Positions 1 to 5,334 are shown, counted from the stretch's first letter. The stretch is DNA of 5,334 nucleotides from Calditrichia bacterium (GCA_030430345.1 JAUIFT010000257.1:1-5334), one strand, 5' to 3'. Program-made: numbers and translations. Notes: generated by a model from the sequence alone, not told the origin.

Positions 1-812
1 AGGACCCGCAGGTGCTGCACTACGGAAAACCGGGCCAGGGCGAATTGCTGGTGACACCTTTACAAATGGCCCAATTTGCGATGCTTCTGGCGAACAATGG
101 CATCAACCATCAACTCCATCTTCGGCGCAAGCTGGTCGACAAAATTCCCCGCTATCGGCTAACGGATAAATCTTTCCAGCAATTGGCGGCGGAAAATATC
201 TCGCCGGAGATTTTAAGCGCATTATCTCCCCTGAAGGATCAGGAATATTCTCATAAATCTCTTATCAAAAAACTTGATAGTCATATCGGACTGGTTGAAA
301 GCAACGCGCTACGCCCACAGATTTTGGGAAGTGCCGAAAAGCGCTTTGCCAAGCCGGATACCTTCACAACACAGACGACCGAAATTAGCGGTATTTCACC
401 GGAGGGTTTTGAAATTGTACGGGAAGGAATGCGCCAGGTTGTGGCCGGAGGAACCGGCTGGCGTGCCGGGGTCTGGAGAAAAACCGGCGGAGGAAAAACC
501 GGAACGGCCCAAAATCCGCATGGGGATACCCATGCCTGGTATATCGGTTTCGCCCCATTTGATGACCCGGAAATTGCCGTTGCAATTATTTTTGAAAATG
601 GCGGCGGCGGTGGCGCTGTTGCAGCCCCGGTAGCCGGTAAATACCTGCAGCGATATTTTCACTATAAAGGTGAATTTGATTACCGGGAGTACCGGGAATT
701 CCAACGCATCCTTTATGAAAAGCAGAAAGAACAAGCCTTGCAGGATAGTATTCAGGCAGCGCAGGCAGTGGCTGACTCATTACAAAACTTAGCACCTAAT
801 AATCAGGATTAA
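1..812 (+). CDS. mrdA: Penicillin-binding protein 2 (peptidoglycan transpeptidase), C-terminal part, 5' end cut by window
   Basis: This is the end of the class B penicillin-binding protein that cross-links lateral-wall peptidoglycan in the periplasm as partner of RodA. The frame is open to the left edge; the GTG at 12 is an internal codon, since DPQ codons precede it in frame. Counting from that GTG, residues 9-20 hold the GQGELLVTPLQM block typical of PBP2 transpeptidases. Residues 162-167 hold the KTGTAQ active-site box, followed by a conserved HAWYIGFAP stretch (174-182) and the ENGGGGG stretch (196-201) near the end of the fold. The catalytic SxxK and SxN motifs lie outside the window. 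After about residue 222 comes a charged, Gln/Ala-rich, probably helical tail of some 40 residues. A second KTG lies just before the active-site KTG. rodA begins 2 nt after the stop, so the two are surely co-transcribed. The assignment to PBP2 rather than the division enzyme PBP3 rests on the motif style and on the rodA neighbour. Confidence 0.93.
   Translation, partial: DPQVLHYGKPGQGELLVTPLQMAQFAMLLANNGINHQLHLRRKLVDKIPRYRLTDKSFQQLAAENISPEILSALSPLKDQEYSHKSLIKKLDSHIGLVESNALRPQILGSAEKRFAKPDTFTTQTTEISGISPEGFEIVREGMRQVVAGGTGWRAGVWRKTGGGKTGTAQNPHGDTHAWYIGFAPFDDPEIAVAIIFENGGGGGAVAAPVAGKYLQRYFHYKGEFDYREYREFQRILYEKQKEQALQDSIQAAQAVADSLQNLAPNNQD
475..502 (+). repeat. Imperfect tandem repeat encoding a doubled KTG
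   Basis: GGAGAAAAACCGG (475-487) is followed by GGAGGAAAAACCGG (489-502), differing by one added G. The two copies encode KTGG and then GKTG, with the K codons 15 nt apart. The repeat covers the transpeptidase KTG box, and the second copy is the one followed by TAQ and so is the catalytic box. From remembered PBP2 sequences the spacing from the upstream GT pair to KTG (13 residues) is normal. The repeat therefore looks like substitution rather than an inserted copy. Confidence 0.6.
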
Positions 813-814
813 CA

Positions 815-2029
815 ATGCTTTTAGATCGTATTAAAAGTTTGGATGGCATTCTACTGGCAGCCGTATTCGGATTAATGATCTGCGGGTTGGTAGCACTCTA
901 TTCCACATCCCAGTCTGGTGGCGATGCGAATTATTTTCTCTCTCAGGCCAAATGGATAATGCTTGGCACTGTCATTATGCTGATTATCGCTTATCTGCCA
1001 AATCGATTCTTTTATGAGCTGGCTTATCCGATCTATATTATTTCGATTTTATTTCTGATTATGGTGCTCTTTTGGGGGAGTACCACTTATGGCGCAACCC
1101 GCTGGCTCAGAATCGGCGGCGTCGGCTTCCAGCCATCAGAGTTTGCAAAAATTGCTACCCTTTTGGCTGTCGCGCGTTATCTCTCTGATGAGCGAATGGA
1201 AATTAACCGCCCGAAGATCTTTTTGATCGCTTCCGGTTTAATAGCGCTCCCATTCCTGTTGGTCGCTAAGCAACCGGATTTGGGCACCAGCTTGGTCTTC
1301 GCTGTTATCACATTGCCAATCTTCTTTTGGGTCGGGTTAAAAACCAATTACCTGATTTTGATTGTTACACCTGTGATTGCTTTTGCGACTTCATTTAATA
1401 TCTATCTTTTTATTATCGTGCTCGCCGCTATTATTTATTTTCTTTACCGAATTCGCTTTTCAATCTTATGGGGGATCGGTTATCTGCTTTTAAATATATC
1501 CCTCTGGTTTGTCCGTTCGATTTTCTGGAATCAACTGAAAGATTATCAGAAAAAGAGAATAACAACATTCTGGAACCCTGAAGCAGATCCTCTGGGCGCC
1601 GGCTATCAAATTATACAATCGAAAGTGGCGATTGGCTCCGGTGGCTTTTTTGGTAAGGGATTTTTAGATGGTTCCCAAACGCAGCTGCGCTTTTTGCCTG
1701 AACAACATACGGATTTTATCTTTGCCGTTATCGGGGAAGAGTTTGGATTCGTTGGGGTTGTAGTTGTTCTGGCGTTGTTCACCTGGCTGCTGTTGCGGAT
1801 CATTCATCTCAGCAATATTTTTCGTAATGAGTTTAGCAGCATCGTTGCAATAGGCGTTGGAACAATGTTGGGATTTCATACATTTGTGAATATCGGCATG
1901 ACGATTGGCCTGGCGCCGGTTACCGGACTGCCGTTGCCCTTTATCAGCTATGGTGGTAGTGCGCTGCTAACAAATTTGGTTATGATCGGTTTTTTGCTCA
2001 ATTTTTACAGGCATCGCTACATTTATTAA
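815..2029 (+). CDS. rodA: RodA, SEDS-family peptidoglycan glycosyltransferase of the elongasome
   Basis: RodA is an inner-membrane polymerase that builds glycan strands from lipid II and works in a complex with PBP2 during cell elongation. The 404-residue product is the usual size and is almost wholly hydrophobic, with about ten predicted membrane segments. SEDS landmarks appear in order: GATRWL and FQPSEFAKI (93-113), KQPDLGTS (152-159), and WNPEADPLGAGYQ (253-265). The latter carries D258, the position matching the aspartate known to be essential in RodA. Further on are LPEQHTDFIFAVIGEEFGF (294-312) and PVTGLPLPFISYGGSALL (368-385). FtsW and SpoVE share this fold, but the adjacent PBP2 gene and the lack of division genes point to RodA. 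The ATG lies 2 nt after the PBP2 stop, with AGGAT (805-809) inside the end of that gene as a modest ribosome site, so translation is probably coupled. No odd residues were seen. Confidence 0.96.
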   Translation: MLLDRIKSLDGILLAAVFGLMICGLVALYSTSQSGGDANYFLSQAKWIMLGTVIMLIIAYLPNRFFYELAYPIYIISILFLIMVLFWGSTTYGATRWLRIGGVGFQPSEFAKIATLLAVARYLSDERMEINRPKIFLIASGLIALPFLLVAKQPDLGTSLVFAVITLPIFFWVGLKTNYLILIVTPVIAFATSFNIYLFIIVLAAIIYFLYRIRFSILWGIGYLLLNISLWFVRSIFWNQLKDYQKKRITTFWNPEADPLGAGYQIIQSKVAIGSGGFFGKGFLDGSQTQLRFLPEQHTDFIFAVIGEEFGFVGVVVVLALFTWLLLRIIHLSNIFRNEFSSIVAIGVGTMLGFHTFVNIGMTIGLAPVTGLPLPFISYGGSALLTNLVMIGFLLNFYRHRYIY

Positions 2030-2041
2030 ATTGGAGAAATA

Positions 2042-2848
2042 ATGCATCCTGAGTTATTCCGCATCGGTCCGCTGGTGATCAATAGTTACGGGTTGATGCT
2101 GGCCCTGGCATTTATCATTGGAATGTTCATTGCCGGTAAGCTGGCTGAAAAAAAAGGATTAGATAAAGATGAGATTGTAAATCTTTCTTTTATTATCATG
2201 GTGAGTGCGATTTTCGGCGCACGCCTACTTTACGTCCTTACTCACCTGGAGGAATTTTCCGGTCGATGGACAAAAACTTTCTGGCCGGTGCAAGATGATG
2301 GCAGTGTGGGCATCAATGGATTGATTTTGCTTGGAGGCGTCATTGGTGCTGTGGTTGCAGCCAGCATTTACGTCTCGCGAAAGAAGATGTCTTACTGGAA
2401 AACAGCGGATAGTATCGCGCCCGCTTTGGCATTTGGCCTGGTACTGGGAAGAATCGGCTGTTTCCTGAACGGATGCTGTTTTGGTAAAGTCTGTGATCTT
2501 CCCTGGGGAGTAAGATTCCCGGATGGCTCCGCCGCGGATGTAATTATGCAGCACAATTCTTTGCATCCAACTCAGTTGTATTCGTCACTTTATGCATTAA
2601 TTATTTTTACTATTTTAATCTGGCTAAGCTATAAACGGCCTTTTGATGGGATGGTCACCGGTGTTTTTCTGATCTTATATGGCATCGCGCGGTTCACCGT
2701 AGACTTTTTTCGATATTATGAAAGCCAGATGTTTTTATTCTGGGGACTTGATCTGAATCAGATAATTAGTATGATAATGTTCATTGGTGGTATTGTTCTC
2801 ATTTATAAAAACAGGCCTTCAGAGAAACCAATATTCAGCTCGGATTAA
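2042..2848 (+). CDS. lgt: Lgt, phosphatidylglycerol-prolipoprotein diacylglyceryl transferase
   Basis: Lgt moves a diacylglyceryl group from phosphatidylglycerol onto the lipobox cysteine of prolipoproteins, the first step of lipoprotein maturation in the inner membrane. The 268-residue protein has about seven hydrophobic segments. The Lgt signature GRIGCFLNGCCFG (136-148) leads into DLPWGVRFP (152-160); R137 matches the essential E. coli R143. HPTQLY (175-180) and ARFTVDFFR (216-224) follow, with R217 matching essential R239 and D221 in place of E243. Y16 in INSYGLML matches Y26. At the position of E. coli H103 this protein has L97 (ILLGGVIG), and C140 and C145 replace N146 and E151. The Cys-rich signature is, as I recall, common outside Proteobacteria, so it probably marks lineage rather than loss of function. 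GGAG (2033-2036) sits 5 nt before the ATG. The gene starts 12 nt after rodA, which implies one operon. Confidence 0.95.
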   Translation: MHPELFRIGPLVINSYGLMLALAFIIGMFIAGKLAEKKGLDKDEIVNLSFIIMVSAIFGARLLYVLTHLEEFSGRWTKTFWPVQDDGSVGINGLILLGGVIGAVVAASIYVSRKKMSYWKTADSIAPALAFGLVLGRIGCFLNGCCFGKVCDLPWGVRFPDGSAADVIMQHNSLHPTQLYSSLYALIIFTILIWLSYKRPFDGMVTGVFLILYGIARFTVDFFRYYESQMFLFWGLDLNQIISMIMFIGGIVLIYKNRPSEKPIFSSD

Positions 2849-2852
2849 TTTC

Positions 2853-2881
2853 TTGACTGAACTTTATTTAATTCATAAATT
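2853..2881 (+). promoter_or_regulatory. Candidate sigma70-type promoter for the lipoprotein gene
   Basis: TTGACT (2853-2858) and TAAATT (2876-2881) are separated by 17 nt, in the 69-nt AT-rich gap between lgt and the lipoprotein gene. The -35 matches consensus at five of six bases and the -10 at four. No terminator hairpin is visible after lgt, so readthrough from the upstream operon is also possible. The call is by eye only, and a TATAAA at 2883-2888 shows how AT-rich the stretch is. Confidence 0.4.
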
Positions 2882-2917
2882 TTATAAAAACACCATGATC
2901 CACATCGTGAGGGCAAA

Positions 2918-3751
2918 ATGAAAACTCTGCAAACATTTTTAATGCTGTTAACTTTGGCCTGGCTTTATACCGGATGTGCCGGTTCCAAGCCTGATGCAAA
3001 TACTGCGGGCAATACCCCTACTTCCGAGGACGATTACGGCGAAATCGAACAACTCCTGGGAATAAGCCCGGAAGACGCCAATGAACCGGCCAGCGGGCAG
3101 AGCGATGATGACGATTTACTAAGACTGCTGCAGGAAGGCAACAATGAAACTACCGGTGCTCAGGATAACAGTGCTACTAACAATACCCAAAGTAATCCGC
3201 CTGAGCAACGCCGGATGAATCAGCTGGAAAGCGAAGTTAGTACTCTTCAGAAAGAAGTGCGCGATAAGGATCGGACAATTTCCAATCTGAGAGCGCAAAT
3301 AAAAGTAATGGAAGAGGACGATAGCAATAATTCCAGTGCCGGATCTTACTTACGATTGCCGCAATCTGGTATGTCCGATGCTGAATATGAAAGAACTTAC
3401 CAGGATGCATATCAGATGGCGCAAGCCCGTCAATTTAGAGATGCGATCACGGTTTTTGAGCAATTACTGGCAGCAAACGCTTCTCATAACCTGGCAGATA
3501 ATTCGCAGTATTGGATTGGTGAATCCTATTTTGCACTGGGCGACTATCGCGCCGCCATCGTCGCTTTCGAAAAAGTATTTACGCATAAGAATTCCAATAA
3601 AAACGATTACGCCCAATATAAACTGGGATTGTGTTATTATCAGTTGAACGAGACTGGTGATGCGAAAAGAGAGTTTCAGAAGCTGATTGACAATCATCCG
3701 GAGAGCGTTGCGTTGATTAATAAGGCGGAGCAATATATCGCCAGAATGTAA
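2918..3751 (+). CDS. Outer-membrane-type lipoprotein with coiled coil and TPR repeats (CpoB/YbgF-like)
   Basis: This is a predicted secreted lipoprotein of 277 residues. A short basic start and hydrophobic stretch (4-16) lead to LYTGC with the lipidation cysteine at C20; tyrosine at -3 is unusual but the rest fits a lipobox. Ala at +2 gives no inner-membrane retention signal under the E. coli rule. Residues 21-96 are an acidic, Asn/Ser-rich linker without visible fold. Residues 97-134 show a heptad-like charged helix, probably a coiled coil. The last 120 residues hold three TPR-like repeats: about 159-188, 195-224 (YWIGESYFALGDYRAAI) and 231-262 (YKLGLCYYQLNETGDAK). Coiled coil plus C-terminal TPRs is the layout of CpoB/YbgF, which in E. 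coli links PBP1B and the Tol system. That protein is soluble, whereas this one would be lipid-anchored. No tol or pal gene is in the window, so the role is inferred. A BamD-like lipoprotein is the main alternative, made less likely by the coiled coil. GAGGG (2909-2913) precedes the ATG by 4 nt. Confidence 0.8.
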   Translation: MKTLQTFLMLLTLAWLYTGCAGSKPDANTAGNTPTSEDDYGEIEQLLGISPEDANEPASGQSDDDDLLRLLQEGNNETTGAQDNSATNNTQSNPPEQRRMNQLESEVSTLQKEVRDKDRTISNLRAQIKVMEEDDSNNSSAGSYLRLPQSGMSDAEYERTYQDAYQMAQARQFRDAITVFEQLLAANASHNLADNSQYWIGESYFALGDYRAAIVAFEKVFTHKNSNKNDYAQYKLGLCYYQLNETGDAKREFQKLIDNHPESVALINKAEQYIARM

Positions 3752-3813
3752 CTTTTTTCTTTGATTTCAGTACCGCGCCTGCTATTTTGCGGCGGTAAAA
3801 AAGTTGCTTAAGA

Positions 3814-3819
3814 TATAAT
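3814..3819 (+). promoter_or_regulatory. Candidate -10 box of the pyr operon promoter
   Basis: A perfect TATAAT lies directly before the PyrR hairpin. The bases at the normal -35 distance (3790-3797, GC-rich) do not resemble TTGACA and there is no TGn extension. A start 7 nt downstream would fall near 3826, at the foot of the upper hairpin stem. A second possible promoter, TTGATT (3761-3766) with TATTTT (3783-3788) at a 16-nt spacing, would give a transcript carrying the whole hairpin. Confidence 0.45.
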
Positions 3820-3849
3820 CCTTTAAAACTATCCGAGAGGTAGTTAAGG
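3820..3849 (+). promoter_or_regulatory. PyrR-binding hairpin (anti-antiterminator) of the pyr leader
   Basis: The transcript can fold with a lower stem CCTT (3820-3823) pairing AAGG (3846-3849) and a three-base bulge on the 5' side. The upper stem is AACTA (3827-3831) pairing TAGTT (3841-3845), closed by TCCGAGAGG (3832-3840). The stretch closely resembles the B. subtilis pyr binding loops, which share the CTTTAAAAC entry, the UCC...GAGAGG top and the trailing AAGG. In that system UMP-bound PyrR stabilises this hairpin and so favours the downstream terminator. The top here is one base shorter than the UCCNGNGAGG consensus as I recall it. Position just ahead of a terminator and pyrR makes the function very likely. 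Confidence 0.85.
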
Positions 3850-3905
3850 TATGATTACTCGAAAAAACAATCTAATTTTTTATACCTGTATAGCCTTTGG
3901 AGTTT
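3826..3905 (+). promoter_or_regulatory. Possible antiterminator pairing in the pyr leader
   Basis: Two nested helices could form between the PyrR hairpin and the terminator. AAAC plus TCC (3826-3834, two-base bulge) would pair with GGAGTTT (3899-3905). AAGGTAT (3846-3852) would pair with ATAGCCTT (3890-3897, one-G bulge). Together they would occupy the terminator's 5' arm and loop and open the PyrR hairpin, as an antiterminator must. This was found by eye without energy calculation. An alternative pairing, AGGTAT (3847-3852) with ATACCT (3882-3887), would not block the terminator. Confidence 0.45.
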
Positions 3906-3937
3906 CTCCAAAGGCTATTTTTTTTGTACTTAACTGA
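3851..3937 (+). CDS. Possible 28-codon leader peptide spanning the pyr attenuator
   Basis: An ATG at 3851 opens a 28-codon frame that begins MITRKNNLIFYT and ends FFVLN, with TGA at 3935-3937. It covers the T-rich stretch, the entire terminator hairpin and its T tract. Its stop overlaps the start of the pyrR ribosome site (3936-3942) and lies 9 nt before the pyrR ATG. GAGAGG (3835-3840), inside the PyrR-binding loop, sits 10 nt upstream and could serve as a ribosome site; AAGG (3846-3849) is too close. A random frame of this length stays open fairly often, so the evidence is position and ribosome-site overlap, not length. I recognise no relative of the peptide. If translated, it would couple ribosome movement to terminator folding. 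Confidence 0.3.
   Translation: MITRKNNLIFYTCIAFGVSPKAIFFVLN
3890..3925 (+). terminator. Intrinsic terminator acting as the pyr attenuator
   Basis: A 12-bp perfect stem (3890-3901 with 3907-3918, core TAGCCTTTGGA) with a five-base loop GTTTC is followed by a run of T that with the last paired base makes eight (3918-3925). It lies between the PyrR hairpin and pyrR, only 21 nt before the pyrR ATG. A strong terminator here would block the operon unless relieved, which is the logic of pyr attenuation. It could also end transcripts coming from the upstream lipoprotein gene. Confidence 0.92.
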
Positions 3938-3946
3938 GGAGGAATA

Positions 3947-4498
3947 ATGACCGACCGCATAAAAGCGCAGATATTAAACAAACAGGATATGGGAAGAATA
4001 ATTACCCGTCTTTCTCATGAAATTCTGGAAAAAAATCGTGGAATTGAGAATTTGGTGTTGATTGGTTTGCGAACCCGGGGCGCTTATTTAGCCGAACGTA
4101 TCCAAAGTAAAATCAGAGAGATAGAAGATGCTGAAGTACCGACAGGTTTTCTCGATGTAACCCTCTATCGGGATGACTTTCGTACTCGCCTGAAACAACC
4201 CGCGGTTGAAGTTACCAATATTCCCTTTGATGTCGATGGGGAAAATATCGTGTTGATTGATGACGTGCTTTATACCGGTAGAACCATCCGTGCCGCACTG
4301 GATGCCTTGATGGATTTTGGCAGGCCGGCAAGAATTGATCTCGCAATTCTGGTGGATCGCGGCCATCGGGAACTCCCGATAAAAGCGGATTTTATCGGGA
4401 AAAATATCCCGACGTCAATCGGGGAAGAAGTGCGGGTAAAAATGTCTGAAATTGATGATGAAGATGCTGTCAACCTGGTTGAAGTAATTGACAATTAG
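3947..4498 (+). CDS. pyrR: PyrR, pyrimidine operon attenuation protein / uracil phosphoribosyltransferase
   Basis: PyrR is a cytoplasmic RNA-binding regulator that senses UMP against PRPP and binds the pyr leader hairpin. Many members also make UMP from uracil and PRPP. The 183-residue product matches the family length (B. subtilis about 181) and resembles it throughout. The PRPP-binding loop is VLIDDVLYTGRT (102-113), preceded by LIGLRTRGAYLA (38-49) and the flexible-loop stretch TLYRDDF (72-78). The C-terminal LVDRGHRELPIKADFIGKNI (135-154) is a PyrR hallmark that separates it from other phosphoribosyltransferases. Residues of the catalytic loop appear intact, so uracil phosphoribosyltransferase activity is plausible. 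A strong GAGGAGG ribosome site (3936-3942) lies 4 nt before the ATG, right after the attenuator terminator. The protein is therefore expected to control its own synthesis. pyrB follows after 30 nt. Confidence 0.97.
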   Translation: MTDRIKAQILNKQDMGRIITRLSHEILEKNRGIENLVLIGLRTRGAYLAERIQSKIREIEDAEVPTGFLDVTLYRDDFRTRLKQPAVEVTNIPFDVDGENIVLIDDVLYTGRTIRAALDALMDFGRPARIDLAILVDRGHRELPIKADFIGKNIPTSIGEEVRVKMSEIDDEDAVNLVEVIDN

Positions 4499-4528
4499 AA
4501 GATATTAAATAAGAGAAAGTGGGTAAAT

Positions 4529-5334
4529 ATGCTAAAATCAAGACATTTATTGGGCTTGGATGGCATGGAAAAATCGGAGATACAGCTTTTGTTGGATACT
4601 GCCCGTTCCTTCCGGGAGATCCTCAACCGGCCGATTAAGCGTGTGCCAACCCTCCAGGGAAAAACAGTTGTAAATTTATTCTATGAACCATCAACCAGAA
4701 CGCGAATCTCTTTCGAGTTGGCGGAGAAAAGGATGTCTGCAGATATCGTCAACTTTTCCGCCAGCACCAGTTCCGTCAAAAAAGGCGAGACGCTTATTGA
4801 TACTGTTAAGAATATTGAAGCGATGAAAATTGACATGGTTGTTATCAGGCATTCATCCCCGGGGGCGGCACACCTGCTTTCCCGGGTGCTCGATGCCAAT
4901 ATCATCAACGCAGGAGATGGCGGGCATGAGCATCCTACCCAGGCTTTACTGGATATGATGACGATCCGGGAAAAATTTGGACGTTTGGATGGACTAACCA
5001 TCGGAATCATCGGAGATATTGCCCACTCGCGTGTGGCAATGTCTAATATCTTCGGATTAATAACCATGGGCGCCAGAGTACTGATTTGCGGACCCTCTAC
5101 CTTAATTCCCCGGGAAATTGAAAAACTCGGTGTGGAAGTGTATCATAATATCGATGAAGTAATCCCGCAGGTTGATGTCTTGAATATCCTGCGGCTACAG
5201 CTTGAACGACAGGAAAGTGGACTTTTTCCATCTTTACGGGAGTATCACAACTATTTTGGTATTACCACAGAGCGTCTGGAAAATGCCGAGAAACCCATCC
5301 TTATAATGCACCCTGGTCCAATGAATCGCGGTTT
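4529..5334 (+). CDS. pyrB: Aspartate carbamoyltransferase catalytic chain, 3' end cut by window
   Basis: PyrB joins carbamoyl phosphate and L-aspartate to carbamoyl aspartate, the committed step of pyrimidine synthesis. The frame is open from ATG 4529 to the right edge, giving 268 complete codons; the family is about 305-315 residues, so roughly 40 are missing. Diagnostic sites are all present: carbamoyl phosphate loop FYEPSTRTRISFE (51-63), SSVKKGET (81-88, the Ser/Lys contributed to the neighbouring active site), GGHEHPTQALLD (131-142), GDIAHSRVA (162-170), LRLQLERQ (221-228) and HPGPMNRG (261-268). The last motif is typical of the chain that stands beside dihydroorotase, so pyrC may follow outside the window. 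Ornithine carbamoyltransferase is excluded by SVKKGET and HPGPMNRG. The ribosome site is weak (purine-rich 4511-4523). With no promoter or terminator in the 30-nt gap after pyrR, expression should follow the upstream attenuator. Confidence 0.97.
   Translation, partial: MLKSRHLLGLDGMEKSEIQLLLDTARSFREILNRPIKRVPTLQGKTVVNLFYEPSTRTRISFELAEKRMSADIVNFSASTSSVKKGETLIDTVKNIEAMKIDMVVIRHSSPGAAHLLSRVLDANIINAGDGGHEHPTQALLDMMTIREKFGRLDGLTIGIIGDIAHSRVAMSNIFGLITMGARVLICGPSTLIPREIEKLGVEVYHNIDEVIPQVDVLNILRLQLERQESGLFPSLREYHNYFGITTERLENAEKPILIMHPGPMNRG

Noticed and set aside
12..14. GTG at 12 as the true start of the first gene
   Set aside because: The frame is open to the left edge and the protein begins in the middle of a PBP2 transpeptidase domain, so the GTG is an internal valine codon.
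597..620. Glycine run (five Gly) in PBP2 as an unusual low-complexity insert
   Set aside because: An ENGGGG stretch near the C-terminus is usual in PBP2 proteins; the GC-rich codon run is ordinary.
3336..3647. Alternative + strand frame inside the lipoprotein gene
   Set aside because: It overlaps the TPR region in another frame and its product shows no domain features, while the main frame shows clear TPR repeats.
3771..3797. Hairpin TACCGC/GCGGTA after the lipoprotein gene as a terminator
   Set aside because: The 6-bp stem has a loop of about 15 nt and is followed by A residues, not T, on the + strand; read on the - strand it is also not followed by a T run.
4499..4528. Promoter or second attenuator between pyrR and pyrB
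   Set aside because: The 30-nt gap contains no hairpin, T tract or promoter-like pair; it holds only a weak purine-rich ribosome site.
4681..5067. Long minus-strand open frame opposite pyrB
   Set aside because: It lies entirely within the strongly supported pyrB coding region, shows no recognisable motifs and has no ribosome site of note; it is a shadow frame.

Overview
The window looks like an ordinary chromosomal segment from a Gram-negative-type (diderm) bacterium with moderate GC and AT-rich intergenic spacers. It holds two functional blocks on the + strand. The organism cannot be named from sequence alone. Three features together would fit a lineage outside the Proteobacteria, for example the Fibrobacteres-Chlorobi-Bacteroidetes/Calditrichota neighbourhood: a CpoB/YbgF-like lipoprotein, an Lgt with the GRIGCFLNGCC-type signature, and a PyrR attenuator ahead of pyrB. 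That placement is inference.

Positions 1-3751 form the cell-envelope block. It starts with the C-terminal part of penicillin-binding protein 2 (transpeptidase of the elongasome), cut by the left edge. Its partner glycosyltransferase RodA follows after 2 nt, then Lgt (prolipoprotein diacylglyceryl transferase) after 12 nt. After a 69-nt gap with a plausible promoter comes a lipoprotein with a coiled coil and three C-terminal TPR-like repeats of the CpoB/YbgF kind. PBP2 and RodA together polymerise and cross-link lateral-wall peptidoglycan. Lgt would lipidate, among many substrates, the lipoprotein encoded next to it.

Positions 3752-5334 form the start of a pyrimidine biosynthesis operon. A 195-nt leader holds a perfect TATAAT box, a PyrR-binding-type hairpin and a strong intrinsic terminator (12-bp stem, T8). 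These are followed by pyrR (regulator and uracil phosphoribosyltransferase) and pyrB (aspartate carbamoyltransferase), which is cut by the right edge just after its HPGPMNRG motif. The reading is PyrR-mediated transcription attenuation: UMP-bound PyrR holds the first hairpin, the antiterminator cannot form, and transcription stops before pyrR.

The most interesting part is that leader. The PyrR-type loop is one nucleotide shorter than the B. subtilis consensus as I remember it, and its GAGAGG is also a possible Shine-Dalgarno sequence. That site precedes a 28-codon open frame that runs through the whole terminator and ends at the pyrR ribosome binding site. This raises the possibility that PyrR control is combined with leader-peptide translation, somewhat like enteric pyrBI. 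It is a hypothesis from a short open frame, not a demonstrated system. I see no mobile elements, CRISPR arrays, tRNA or rRNA genes, and nothing else suggesting a new system.
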